Notes under the pieces: model-generated | What the model was told of the DNA's origin: nothing | Database searches by the model: none | What the model saw: only the letters and a program-made list of their open reading frames with translations | Origin: Agaricus subrufescens | Lineage: Eukaryota; Basidiomycota; Agaricomycetes; Agaricales; Agaricaceae | DNA: 64,000 bases | Direction of reading: 5' to 3' | NCBI GenBank assembly: GCA_029945375.1 | Contig: CM057058.1 | Span: 3,720,001 to 3,784,000 of the forward strand | Shown: piece by piece, positions 24,383-39,400 of the stretch | Layout: each line of letters opens with the position of its first letter | How positions within the stretch are numbered: position 1 is the first letter of the stretch | Position numbers and translations under genes: made by a program

Positions 24383-26105
24383 TCAAGCAAGGAACACAAA
24401 TACGTCATCAATAAACGACCAAGCGGGAGCTCTCCCACCATGGAACGCAAGCTCATCATTACCCTTTGCCACCACCTTGAACTCGAAGTACTTCCAATCA
24501 CTAATACCCGGCGTAATCGTCTGAACGATCTCTCCGTTCCACATAACATCCACGAAGACACTCATCTCAGATGGAGAATCGAACGCGCTCGAATGGAAGA
24601 ACGTAATCAAATACGTCCTCCCAGGGACTGTGTCGAGCTTCGACGAAGGCTGGAGAGTTCCAGACAAACTGTCAGTCCCAAACCCTGACCCTAAAAGTCC
24701 GGCAGAATTCCCGGAATGCGCGAAGGAATTGTGATGGATGATTTCGGCATCGAAATCACCCCCGGGAGGACTTGTCGCAGTCCAGAATTCCGTAGATTGG
24801 GTCCAACAGATGTCGTCTGCAGCGCAGGCATGATAGGATTCGAAACCTCCATCCTTGACCAAAGACTTTCGTTGGTAGCCACGGGAGTATGTGACCTTGA
24901 GATTACCTTGACCAAAGTTGTTGGCTGAGGATTGATCGGCAACGAGGTAATACTAAAGAAGCAGCGGTGAATTGGAATGAGTTAGGGAGGTAAATACTAA
25001 ATGACCTACGAAGCTGCAAGTGTAAGTTGTTGGGACGCCGTCAACCAATGCACGCCAAATGTTAAAGTATTGGCAAGCGCCACCATTTCCATCAGGACCA
25101 CGAGTGTTACACAATTGAGCGCAAGCATCCACGTCATACTGATCAATGAAAGCGAAACCCATATACTATAGAGACAAGTTGAGTCCAGGGTGTCGCAGTG
25201 CTGATGGGAGAGTGATAGGAACATACCCCAGGAGCATTGTTAGCACCATCTACTGGGCCAAAGACCAGGTCATAGCCTTCAGGTGTCGCAGGGTCAACAA
25301 GGGATTTCGAAGAATAACCGCTACTGTTCTGGATGTAGACCAAGGGTGCAGGTGCAGGCTCCAATTGTTGATTTCCGAAATTCGTCTTCTCCACGGCAGT
25401 ATGAACGTCACCGTAAACCGCACATTTGAGGTTGGACCCTTGGCTAAAAACCCAGTCAAGACCCGGGTTATTATACTCATAGTACAGATTCGCGAAGACT
25501 GACAAAAAGAAGGATCAGATCCGCAAATCGAAGAGCTATTGATATAGTCGGCTTACCACAGCCCTTGACGGAATCACAAAAGCGAAGGCAATCATCGACG
25601 TTATAAGTATTATTGGGAACGAGCGTATACGTCAGATATGCGGTTCCTTGTATGGAAGCATCTCGATCAGATGATCCCATTCCAGTCCCTTCGAACACAA
25701 CTTCGTATCCGTCAAGAAGACGTCGATAGAGGGAGCGCCTTGTGGCGTTGGTTGGTATGGTCTCGTTCATAAGTTGGCCATCAACGGCAGTGACCGTGGT
25801 CGGAGGGGGAGGCTGGTCAGGAGGAGCATCATCTGCGGCACCCGACTTCTGGTCAACAATATGGGCAGTTGAGACGATAGTATCAATGTCCGTCTCCGTG
25901 CCTTCGGTGTTCAAAGTATTGTTGGCCGGCGGGGGTGGGTTCAAAAGGTTGTTTGGCGCAACAACCGTTGCGTTAGCAGGACTGCCTACCGCAACTGAAG
26001 AACATGAGCACGATTGGCCGGCATCCGAGTCATATAATATAATAACATACCAGAAATAAATGCCGAAAGGGCGACGAGAGAGAATAAGGGGGCGAGGTTT
26101 CTCAT
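24383..26105 (-). CDS. Secreted fruit-body-specific protein A-like
   Basis: Matches by recall a basidiomycete family annotated as fruit-body specific protein A. Five exons join in phase: 26105-26051, 25994-25557, 25498-25227, 25165-25010, 24952-24383, giving 496 aa. The N-terminus MRNLAPLFSLVALSAFISV is a signal peptide, followed by a Pro/Asn-rich stretch. Two Cys-rich PAN/apple-like segments follow (YNVDDCLRFCDSVKGC and YDVDACAQLCNTRG...ACQYFNIWRA). The C-terminal ~170 residues begin DGGFESY and look like a beta-sandwich carbohydrate-binding fold ending HGGRAPAWSFIDDVFVF. Role is inferred to be at the cell surface or matrix during fruiting; the molecular activity is not known. The ATG is chosen because it gives the signal peptide. 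No damage was seen. Confidence 0.85.
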
Positions 26106-29100
26106 GACGACTCTGAAGAATCATCTGACAGTGTAAATCTGCTTTTATACTTCCTGCAGGCCCATTGTCCTCGGAAACCAGGTCTAGATTTCCCAACATT
26201 GTGACTGTTTGGGCGCGCGTTCCTTGCTTCCATTAATCTAGCTGTTGACAGTCAGGTACGGGTCCTACGTTGATAGATTATCAAAGGCCTTTACCAACTG
26301 CGTACCTCTTATGCCTCAATGAGAATGTCAATCAACCGGCAAAAGAAGACAACCGTGACCGTGCTTCTGGTTAAACGCGTCCATTTAGCTGTAAGAAAGC
26401 TGCCCGTATTACAAGAATTGGCTGGTTTGAGAGCGGGGACAGCGGATTCAGGCACTAGGGCCAGGCTGAACAGGATGAGGGCGTTAGAACCATTTATGAC
26501 ACAGGATGGTTTGACTACTCGAGGCTACAATGACATGGGCAACAGTCGGCTCACAAGCCAGGAACCGAGTAGAGAAGGATGAACTAGTGGATTCCAGAGC
26601 GCAAGAGCAACTATAGTTTTTGAGAAAATGAGGCTAATCTTGTGGCAGCACGTGCCACAGGCCACCGTGGTCCGACGGCAGCACTGCATGCGCACTGCGC
26701 ACGCCATCACATCCGAAAAGCCCCGGCTCGAACGATCAAGGCAAGGTTTGTGCCTTGAATGATCTTGTCCTCAGATGAAGGGCAGTCCGACACATTGGGG
26801 ATGTACCTTTGTATTTTTATTCTCAAGCTCTCGAGATCAGTCTCAACGAACGTGTTCCTCAGTCCAATTACCGCGCATGAAATGGCCCGGCGACGTCGTA
26901 TCACAATGTAAGGACCCCCTGTCGAACACGGCAGACAGTTTTACCGCCGAGTTGCGCCCGACGAGAATGAATGAATACCTCTCTAAGAGCGCTAAGGCCC
27001 ACGCTCCCCCGTCGGGCCGCTTATCAGAACGCTTTCAGCGAGGTACACTAGTATTAATGAAGTTCAATAGTAAGAAATAGTGGTACAAAAAGCGCGGATT
27101 CATGTTTCATGTATATCTCATTCAGATAGGTGCAACGTTCGCGTGAATCGAATCGGATTCGGCTTCACACTTGAATTCACGCGTCACCCTACGCGTTATG
27201 TCTTCTAACACTCTCCCTGTTGATTAAATGTTACATCATTCGCTTCTATGTCATTACAGAGCTCAGGGATGCCTGACTGTCCACTGTCTCCGTGCTCACT
27301 GCGGGATTATTCCTCCGGATCTGACGTTGTGACAGCTTATAAGAACGAACTTTACCAAAAGATGATCTGTCTGTTTCTAACTCAACAAGAGAAGCGCTGG
27401 TCAGTCCCATGAAATTGGGGTCTACTTGCTTGTCCGTGGCCGACTCTATGATAATGATCAGATTTCCTTTCTTGGATCTTTCCGGGTATCTGCTGTCAGA
27501 AGGTTCAAACAATCCATGTCTGGAGCTGTCCTCTACGTTATCCCGTCGGGACCAATGCGGGTGCCAGGACCCTTTTGTACAATTTATAGCTCGACGTTTT
27601 GGTGCAAGGCCTGGGTTCGCAGACACAAATTATCATAGTTCAGTTTCGCTACTGCGTGGATTGTTGGACAACAATGAAATATCCAATGCATGCATCACAC
27701 ACCGACTCCTCGGAAGAGTCGAGGTACCAGGAGTTGCTGCTAAGGCAGCTAGCTGCCTGAGTCACGTGTTGCTCCTTCTACAACACTGGTTTGTACAGAC
27801 CAACATCAACAATAATTCTGTGATTGTAGGCTCACACGGGCGACTTGGCCGGCAATGGGATTTCTGATTCCTTTTCTGCGGGCGATAACTCTGAATGGCT
27901 AGTGCTTGACATTCTCTGACACTGGCACATTCTTCAAGTCCCAGAGTGATATTGTCCTACTCATCTTTCAGCGCGCATCCGCACCCCTGGACATCCCGGA
28001 TATTGGGCACTTGTAGGTAGATTCAAATTTTTACTACTTGCCCCCGAGAGAGAAAGTAAGACATTATGTTCTGTCTTGACTAATCTAGGTACCATCTCTT
28101 GCAATACAATCCTACCACCCTATGTTCAAGAGAGCCCTCAGATCCCTGGTGTTGGTCTGTCAAGGCCTACAAACGCAATTCAGTAAGTACTCTCGCCCAA
28201 AACGATCAACGCCTAATATACACCGAGGACCGCGAGAGCTGCCAACCTTCACTGAAAGAGTCTCGCACGCCCAAGATTCAAAGGCATCAATCGAGGCCTT
28301 CGATGTCATTATGTACCTACTTTGGTACACACTAGATTCCTACTGACAGCTCGATCTATCTGTCGACTAAATGCCCGAACTTGATGGAATTCAGATGTGC
28401 TGACCATTCATTCCCTGTAACTTCTGCCACCAGTATTCTCACATGCACCGTTGAGCTTGATGAACCTGCTGGAACGACCCGTGTACTACGTAGTTCCAGA
28501 TTGAACCACGAGTCCGGACATCTCCACGTTCCACCATTCCAACGATTTCATCTAAGTGACCGGTCATACTATATTGATATTTTGTTAACAGCCACCTCAA
28601 TCAATGGAGGAACTCAAATTCTGGTACGCAAATCCTATAGACAAGAATGGAGTGCTTAGAGAGCTTCTTGGTCACTTGAGCTGAAAGTCATTGAAATTGT
28701 GAAAGTCATGGACATAAATGCGCGATACGCAGTCTTTCAGCGAATGGTTGTCTCAATTTGATTGGTTTACTTGACGATTAATGTGATAGTAAATTAGCCC
28801 TCCACACATTAATATGATCAATCTTCAACTCCAGAAAATAGCCTTCGCATTTTGGACAGTTGTGTAGGCATCTTGAGTCGCAACGATAATGATACACTAC
28901 CTCCGTAATTGGAATATTGAAATCTCAAAATTGCTTCAGAGGGCAAGTGATCGGTTTTGGTAGTGTAAATCAACTTAGAAATGAACATTCACTGGTCCGA
29001 GTGCATCGGAGGGAGTATACGTTCTTCATACAAAGCGATCGATTTGTCCAAACGCGTGAATCTAATCATTCGCAGATGTTACAAACTCTCGTCAAAAATA

Positions 29101-29126
29101 GTGCCTAGTATACAAGTCTGGGTAAC
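26106..29126. other. Long intergenic region
   Basis: About 3 kb with no recognisable gene. Several frames of 60-150 codons exist (27409-27867 plus, 27246-27626 minus, 28381-28659 plus) but overlap each other on opposite strands and carry no family signature. The palindrome TGTGGCA-N5-TGCCACA lies at about 26640-26658. No tRNA was seen. Confidence 0.5.
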
Positions 29127-29755
<629 letters not shown>

Positions 29756-29918
29756 AGTGTACTGGTTGAGTAGAATATCTAAGTGGTCGGCGCAGGAGGA
29801 GAGATGGAGATGGAGGCGATGACTGTGAAGGTGCAATGATGCTTATGGGCCTTTGTTTGGTTCCTCCGTGCAAAACAACTACTTACGTAAGATCCTCTTC
29901 TCGAGTACCCACCCACTC
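29756..29918. promoter_or_regulatory. Shared divergent promoter, RBX1 / tubulin cofactor C
   Basis: Only 163 bp separate the two start codons on opposite strands, so both 5' UTRs and core promoters must fit or overlap here. No clear TATA box was seen. Co-regulation is an inference from spacing. Confidence 0.6.
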
Positions 29919-31072
29919 ATGGCGGAAGCGGCGTGGACGTTTTCGCAGACATTCAGCTCGCAGTTCCAGGAAGCGCGGTCGGGTCTGCTATTCTACTTTA
30001 GACAAATGGCTTTCCGCTGAATGATCAATTTCAGTTCTGGAATCTCGCATCGCAAAAGCCAGGGTTGGACCACCTTCGCCAGACGACATAAACGAGCTTT
30101 CCGTCGCTCTCGCAAAATTATCTAAGGACCTCGCTGATGCCGCTGGTTCTTTGCCGAGCTACGATCAGAAGCAATATGAGCTTGTATGTATTTGCGTGTC
30201 CTTATCCGTTCCGGATGATTTACTTGCACTTAGCAAGTAAAAGCACTAGAAAAATCTGTTGATACTCTACGAGTATCGTCCGCTTCGAAACCGAAATTTT
30301 CTTTCAAGCGAAAGACAGTTGAATCATCTCCAGTATCCACGACAGTCATAAAGGAGCCGTCGAAGAATATAGAACCCAAGGATCAGCACTCGTCAACACA
30401 TCTGATCCTCAACTCTCATTCTCGCGGTCTTCTCACGAGATCATCTCTCCCAGAACACTCGTCACAAACGGACCTGTCCATATTTGATCTGGACCACTGT
30501 ATCGTCGATCTTCTTGCCAATGATTCAGAGCTAGGTACCAAAGATCCGCTTTCCATCTCCGCCCTACATATCCGAAATCTTTCAAACTGCCTTCTCATCT
30601 TACCCATGGTCGATGGAAGCGCTTTGCTTCATGACATATCTAACTGTACCATTGTCCTAGGGTGCCACCAGGTGAGCTGAATCGTCTCTCGTCCTGATGA
30701 TCGATCAACAGACTTTGGCCGGTGACAGTTTCGTATGCATACATCCAGAAACATTGATGTCCTTTTATCAATATCGTCCAATCCTGTCATAGAAGACTGT
30801 AATTCTATTCGTTTCGGCCAGTATCCAACTACCCTCCTTCACCATGAACAGGTCGAGTCCTTGTCAACATAACTATGTTGGACTTAGTACTGATACTCCT
30901 TTAACAGATTTCTTCTGCGTACTCGGTCCAGGATTTCTCTCACATCCGGTCGACACCGTCCCCTCATTTTTCGCTCCTGACCCAAGATGACCAGCTTGAT
31001 CTGGAGAACAAGGTTTCTTCTTCAAGGAAAGTTGACGCAATAGCACAACTGGATTCGGTCGTACCACAATAA
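29919..31072 (+). CDS. TBCC: Tubulin-specific chaperone C (tubulin-binding cofactor C)
   Basis: Tubulin folding cofactor C acts with cofactors D and E as a GTPase activator that releases assembly-competent alpha/beta-tubulin. Five exons fit in phase: 29919-29982, 30035-30183, 30234-30671, 30729-30851, 30908-31072, giving 312 aa. The N-terminal ~100 residues form a helical, spectrin-like region (SPDDINELSVALAKLSKD). The C-terminal half is a C-CAP/cofactor C beta-helix with ALHIRNLSNC, DISNCTIVLGCHQFRMH and ISSNPVIEDCNSIRFG. The conserved Gln-x-Arg (QFR) motif, whose Arg serves as the arginine finger, is assembled across the intron at 30672-30728. A tail DFSHIRSTPSPHF closes the domain, as in other fungi. 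The start is the first ATG giving the family N-terminus. Confidence 0.93.
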
Positions 31073-31073
31073 T

Positions 31074-31635
31074 TTGTCGTCCATGCCATAGATTCAGCAA
31101 TCAGCGTATATATCTCATCCTGTACGAGACGCCCACGGGGATCTGGGGATAAAGGCATTCAGTTAACTAGGCAAGAGAAAAGGTCCATCCGAGACTTCCT
31201 CTTGGCTTCCGCTGAACAAATTGGCCCTAAGGAATCGGTATTAATCAACCATTGTATATCACCTGCAAGCTTTACAATAGCGGTACGTTGACTTCTAGTT
31301 GGCTTCGACTTTGACGTTTGAATTTGTGAGTAATTGAAGGCTGTGGCGAGAGAGATTTTTGAGAGAAGTCGGGCGGGTATCGAACGAAGTTTGACACCGG
31401 AGAAGAAAGGTATGTAGTGGGGTGAGCTCCGCCGACCTTTATTTGTTCAACCGGAGGAAAACTTTCGATAAAATGGCGCTATGGAATTGTCAGAACGTGG
31501 GCCTATAGCAATAACGCGTCCTCTCGATGCCGAGGTCTTCATTGCAGTAGTACTTGGCATAAAATTCGTAGCGATCGTAAGCGCCAGAAGGCCAGCTAAT
31601 AAAGAAAGGAGGAAAAAGGTTTTCGCGTGACACCA
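31074..31635 (+). other. Possible small gene or read-on sequence after TBCC (uncertain)
   Basis: Directly after the TBCC stop, the same frame stays open for about 210 nt and reads a helix-rich peptide (LTRQEKRSIRDFLLASAEQ). It can be spliced at a GTACGT donor near 31282 to AVAREIFERSRAGIERSLTP, and perhaps to a last piece ending near 31630. No in-frame ATG was found upstream, and I do not recognise the family. It may be a separate small gene whose first exon I missed, or chance. Confidence 0.25.
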
Positions 31636-32231
31636 TCAATGATCATATGGTAATTGAAAAGAGGGTATCGGTCACATGAATGCGCCTGTATTGGTTTCTG
31701 ATCATCAGATCGAGACCCAGATCTGGGACTTCTGAACCCAATCAGGTACGTTAGAGTAATTACCTGCCCACCTGATCCTCCGATGAATGGAGAACGCTGG
31801 AACATCGACGTTCTGTTCCCAAATGACAATGAGCCGTGGGGAGCTTCCTAGCGAATTGGAATTGCCGTGGGGATGATGATGAGGACATACCCCTGGGTCA
31901 TATCCGCTCTTGGACCGTGCTACGTGCGGTCTTGGCGGTTGTTTGGTTATTTCAATTAGTTCCAAATGCTCTTTTATATACCCAAGTGCTATCAGAGCTT
32001 CTTGATTCCTATCCCCCATCAACAGAGACCAATTGGTTGCAGCCGATCGAACTCATAGATAAGAAGGAACCGAAGAGAATGTGGAGATGTAGGGAGAAGA
32101 CTGCAGCATGATAATAAATAGTTAGTAATAAAACCATTAAGTGCTTGGAGCATAGATCCGTGAATTGGCTAACGTTTATGGTAAATTGGTAATGTCCATG
32201 CACCAGGTGACTGGCCTTTACCGACCTAGTA
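31636..32231. other. Intergenic, no gene recognised
   Basis: About 600 bp before the aldehyde dehydrogenase promoter. Overlapping short frames on both strands lack domains. Confidence 0.5.
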
Positions 32232-32238
32232 TATAAAA
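32232..32238 (+). promoter_or_regulatory. TATA box of the aldehyde dehydrogenase gene
   Basis: TATAAAA in the context CTAGTATATAAAAGGGG lies 46 nt before the ATG at 32284, a usual spacing for a fungal TATA promoter with a short leader. Confidence 0.6.
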
Positions 32239-32283
32239 GGGGCGATTGTCATTCGGGAATTTTCCAGCATAGCTTCAGCCACA

Positions 32284-34305
<2,022 letters not shown>

Positions 34306-35073
34306 TTCAAAGTCTTTGCTTTTCTTTTTGTATCATGTAACCCTGTATACTTGACCTTGTATGGAATTATGCAGATCACAAATACATGTGATTATGGTAG
34401 CGACATGTGATATTTGTGTGATATGCTAGTTGCGTTCGAACTCTAACCAGTAAATTACCACGACACGAAGCCTATTTTTAGCTGTAACCAATAAAAACAT
34501 CATCGTCGCCTTCGGAAATCTGTTCCATAGGCCTGGAATCCGATGATAAAAGACAGTACGTCATCTAGGGGTATATGTAGCTCTTCAGAGTGAAGATCGA
34601 GAGGGGGGAAAGCAGGAAGTCGGCCCAAACTAAGCGACGGGCTTGACTCACTTGCGGAGCGTGACAGACAACGTAATCGGCTTTTGATTGACGGGTGTTG
34701 TATTACTTGACAACTGTTCGTCTGATAAGGCACTAGAACGCAGACAATGTGGTTGGTTAGATGAAACATGGATTTTACGTGCGCAACAGCATAGCACACA
34801 AGTATAGAATAAATATGTGGGGCCAAGAAGCCCGCGGCGGGAGGCTCCTCGTATCTCTGGTAGCCCAGCATGCGGCATCGTCAGATCCTCTACAGCTGGT
34901 ATGGCGAGCTGTCTTGATAAGGTCAGGTATGGAGACACACTGAGTAAAAAACCGGGTATCTTGCCGGTGAAAACCTCTTGGGAAAAAACGTGGGGCTGTT
35001 TCCGCAGCCCTAGATTCGCACCATCAGTCCATCATGAGCTACGCCCGCCACTGCTTCCCGGTCCCTTCTATCT
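34306..35073. other. Intergenic, no gene recognised
   Basis: About 770 bp between two plus-strand genes. It includes the ALDH 3' flank and the isomerase promoter. Short frames have no domains. Confidence 0.5.
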
Positions 35074-36213
35074 ATGTCGAGATATACTTCTAGCTGGCTC
35101 AAGGTGTCCGAGCCTTACCCTCATGTACTTCTAGTCGAACTTTCCAGGTTTGCGCTCGTCTTTCCACTGGGCCAATGACTCATACAGCTCTCTCCCCTTA
35201 GGCAACCTGTGAATGCTTTTAATGGCGAGTACGTATAAGACAACGCTTTGCGGGTGCAGTGATACTGACCGCTCGTCTCAGATACTGGAGAGCTTATGGT
35301 GAACTGTTTCACAACCTCATTGAAGATGGGTATGACGTTCGCGCCTTGGTTCTCGCCTCCGGCCTTCCCAAAATTTTCACCGCGGGACTCGATCGTAAGC
35401 ACAGCATCGCTTAGCTCCTACATTCAAACGCCTATAATCCCTTCTCCCTATCATAGTAAACGAAGGGTCCAAACTCATCCAAGAGACCTCCGGTTCGGAG
35501 AGAGATGGCGCACGTACATCCCTCTCTGTGTCTAAATCTATCAAACGATTTCAAGAAGCAATAACCAAACCCGATAGAGCACCTTTTCCTATTATTGCCG
35601 CTGTTCACGGGCCTGTTATTGGTTTGGGAGTTGATATTATTAGTAGCTGTGACATACGCTACGCGGCTGAAAATAGCGCATTTGCGATTAAGGTATGTTC
35701 CTCTGCCAAACTGTCGCTCTTTCTGACGTGAGGCTCAATATTTTAGGAAGTTGACATTGGTTTGGCGGCAGACATTGGTTCGCTGGCTTATCTTCCTAAA
35801 ATCACGGGAAACCAGTCGCTTCTTCGTGAATTAGTGTATACGGGACGCACCTTTTCCGTACATGAAGCCGAGAAACTTGGGTTGGTTTCGAGGATCATAC
35901 CCGGCTCTCGTGAGGAAGTGGTCAAGGCTGCTTTGGAGCTGGCGAAAAAGATCGCGGGCAAGAGTCCTGTTGCGGTGAGTTCGTCGAAGAAGTTGATTAA
36001 TCATGCAAGGGACCATTCGGTATTGGAGAATTTGGAATACACGCAGACATGGAATGCGCATGCGATTGTAACCAAGGTGAGTTCTTTTCCATGCTTGTTA
36101 GGTTTTTTTTTTCTTACCGAGCCTGGTGGTAGGATATGGCGGAATGTGCACATTCAATGAAGGAGAGGCGGGAACCTGTGTTTGAGCAGCTTAAGGTCGA
36201 GTCTAAGCTGTGA
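35074..36213 (+). CDS. Peroxisomal enoyl-CoA hydratase/isomerase, dienoyl-CoA isomerase type
   Basis: Crotonase-fold enzyme resembling delta(3,5)-delta(2,4)-dienoyl-CoA isomerase (ECH1), which reshuffles double bonds so unsaturated fatty acids can enter beta-oxidation. Six exons fit: 35074-35147, 35202-35228, 35282-35394, 35457-35692, 35747-36076, 36133-36213, giving 286 aa. The CoA/oxyanion motifs are FTAGLDL and AAVHGPVIGLGVDIISSCDIRYA; the acidic residues follow in KEVDIGLAADIG. The C-terminus is SKL, a canonical type-1 peroxisomal targeting signal. The start was set at the ATG giving MSRYTSSWLKVSEPYPHVL, the family N-terminus; an earlier ATG at 35031 is out of frame. Substrate preference between isomerase and hydratase cannot be proved by reading alone. 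Confidence 0.92.
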
Positions 36214-36437
36214 TTGGATGTATATAGTGCGGTGCGCTATAAATTAATTATAGCATTGAAAACCATCACTGTCTCGACATCCCTTTATCCGTCCCACCCA
36301 TTAAGTCAAAAAAAAACGACCATCGTAACGTTGCCTCTCCGGAGACGTCAGTTTACAACCCAGGAAGGCATCCGAGATGCCGTCACCGGGCAACGCGCCG
36401 AAACAATGAAGCGCTATTATAGTCACAAGAGATCGAA
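36214..36437. other. Short convergent intergenic region
   Basis: Holds the 3' flanks of the isomerase (plus) and the NACHT gene (minus). Nothing else was recognised. Confidence 0.5.
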
Positions 36438-39400
36438 TTATTCTAATACAAACTCCTCCGGGAGATGAATGACACAGTCGGAAACAGCATACATGTCCTT
36501 AGCTGGCACCTTACAGCTAAGTCGACATCGCCCGCTCAGAAAACATTTCTCATCAAACCAAAATAGGGAAGATCTGATGCCATGACCAATGAAGAGATAT
36601 CGGTATAGTGGTTCGGGATCCTTTCGAGACAATCAGTAAGGAAAAGTGCGTGCCAGGTTAGCCACTCACGACGATCTCAACCATAGGAAACGTGACAGGC
36701 TCCATGTGCCGGCCCACATGATTGACAACTCTGTCTAGTAAGACTCGCTCTGCTTGGTCTTGGGGTTTGGTGTGCAGAAGGCTAGTATGAGGGCTCTACA
36801 ACGTTGGTAATAAGTTCACCGGCATGATTGTAGAATAAAATCGGAACTAACCCAGTACTCTGTGAAGCGAGAGAAATTCGCTGTAGGCCCGTCTGTTACA
36901 AGCATGTAGCGGAAATCAAAATCTTCAAGTTCACTCAGAAGCCTTTTGATAAGCTCGGGACCTAATGAAGCGAGAAACGCCCACAGGAGGTGGCCTACGC
37001 TCTTTCGAATGAGCTGCGAGACCTTCGCGCCACCCCACTCGACACCAGGCAATACAGTTGTCATGGCTGACTTGTAAATTGCCCCGAATGAATCTAGTTG
37101 TCCAGTGGGTAAAAATCAAATCTGCCATATACATTTTTCACATACCATCCGAAACCCAAAGAGGTTCTTTCAACATAATCTTGTACCAGGACAAACACCC
37201 CTTGGATATGCAATAGGCAATGAAACGATTGCTAACATAGAACTTGCCGGATCGAGACTGGGACTGAAGAAAATCGCGGAATGATGGATGATGAGCACAC
37301 ATACTTCCCTCCGCATCCTGTAAAGGTATATCAAAAAGCGAATGCAGCTTTTTCACGGCGCTGCGAAACTCGTCTCGGCTTATGCGAAGGAATCCGCAGC
37401 ACAATGAGATTGGGAAATGGGAGAGACCCTCGGTGAAGTGAAAGGCCATTATGCGCTTCGTTGTCAAATATACGTCTTCGGGTATTTCAGATAGAATTTG
37501 CGAATAGAGATGATCGAGAGTTTGGAGGGGGTTTTTTATTATAGTGGATTCCATATCAGACATGTAGGCAAGGAAATCTGTAAGGCGCCGCGCGGGATCA
37601 CCATATTCGACGTCAAAGACGTAACGAACGATGATGGCTGCGAGGGCGAAGAGACCCGCGGCGATGTCCTCTAGCTTGTGCAATTGCGCCTCGGAGGGCC
37701 AAGCGACATCAGTGGCGAGTGAGAACTTGATTCGCATGTCCTTGAAACTTTCCCGCAAGTAGCGATTCACGTCCTCTCTGGTGTCTGAATCGATCCAAAG
37801 GAGTTCCCGGTTGCAGTCGATAGAAAAATCTGCTTGAGAGAAGGCATACTGTAGGTGAGGCTCGGGGCGACTCGTGATGAACCAAAGAAGAGGAAGGTCC
37901 TTTTGCATCTTGATCACTTCTCCGACTATTTCAACAATTTCGCACTGTACTTCGATGCTTCGGCATTCGTCTAGTCCATCTATTATGATAAAAAGAGGTT
38001 TTTGGGATATCTCGGGCTTCTGGTCCAATAAAAGCATGAAGGGCTCGACAATGAGTTTCTGTAGCTGTACGCGGCGAGATTTGTGGAAGACAGAAGGATC
38101 CTGGAGAACTGCGTTTTTGAGATTTTTTTCATAATCAGGAACGTTGACAGCGAGCTGATACGCAAGAGTTGGGATGAAAGTTCGGGGATGGTGGCTATCA
38201 GATGACCGGATAAAGAAGTACGCTGCCCCGAGACAGCCTTGTTGAAGGCAAATCTCGGCAAAGGTCTGTGCAATGGCCGATTTTCCGGCACCGACGGGGG
38301 CACTAAGCCAAAACAGTTTCCAAAGATGACTGATCAACCAGTTATTCAGAATATCCAAGATTCGTTGACAAGTTCCAGGATGGCATCGAGGAGGGGGGCT
38401 TCGCACATCCGAATCGAGGGCAGCGTCTGGACAAATATGAGGGAGTAAACGATCTAGCACTGTCGAAGTTGATCAGTCGGGAAAAGGTTGTGGAACGACG
38501 ACCGGCAATCAATGGACAATCACATACCTGCCACTTCATGACTAATTATCGTGTTATGGATCGTAGTATTGGTGCCCGTAGTATGGGTGACCGTTTGTTC
38601 GGGCTCCGGTGGCGTTTGCGGTTTGAAACACCTCAAAGCCACATATCCTGGTAGCGCCACGCTGCATGCTGTATGGACAATCTTTTCGTCGACCTCTAAT
38701 CCGCCAAATGCCGTTAAATCACATAAAAAGTCCATCCTCTTCAATCCTTCGCCTAGCCTCCCTCCAGGCACATCCGCACTCCTCGACCTGTTATGCCTAT
38801 ACGCTCGATTAACCATTGATTTTTTCTCCTTCGATAAACTATCGTATTCAGACGCAGATGCAATTTTGTCCAAAAATCTAGCAATAGTATCGATGACTTC
38901 GCCACAAGTTACGCCAGCTTCCTCGTCCTGTGCATGTACATTGATGTGCCACGGAAGATGGCGGGATACGATTTTAAGCAGATTGATGCGAGGAAGTGTT
39001 GCGGGCTCACTACGACCATTAGACCACGAGATCTGGTCTGGATCATCGGAGCGGTGAACCAGACTAGCTGGCATAAGCATATTCCAGCTCAGGTGAAGTT
39101 GTTCCCCTTCTTCCGGTACGGGCAAAAGGAGGGGATTGATCTCGAGCTTGACCTCCATGATTTTGAGTTGGAGTGGTGTTAAGACAGGACCATCTTTATC
39201 AGATATATCGTCAGTTTATATTCTCAACCATACACGACAACAACTCACAATGTTGTCCAGGGGACCATTTCGGTACTTGATCACCCTGATCTCTGAAAAT
39301 CGGTTGTGGCTTGGTCGGGGCTCTCTCAAAACTGCCATACCTAGGCATGCCACCATCGCCCGTATCGTTAAAGCCACCACTGAAGCCACCACCACCTGGT

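Noticed and set aside
26640..26658. Palindrome TGTGGCA-N5-TGCCACA
   Set aside because: A single short palindrome in a gene-poor region; no partner sites or context to suggest a function.
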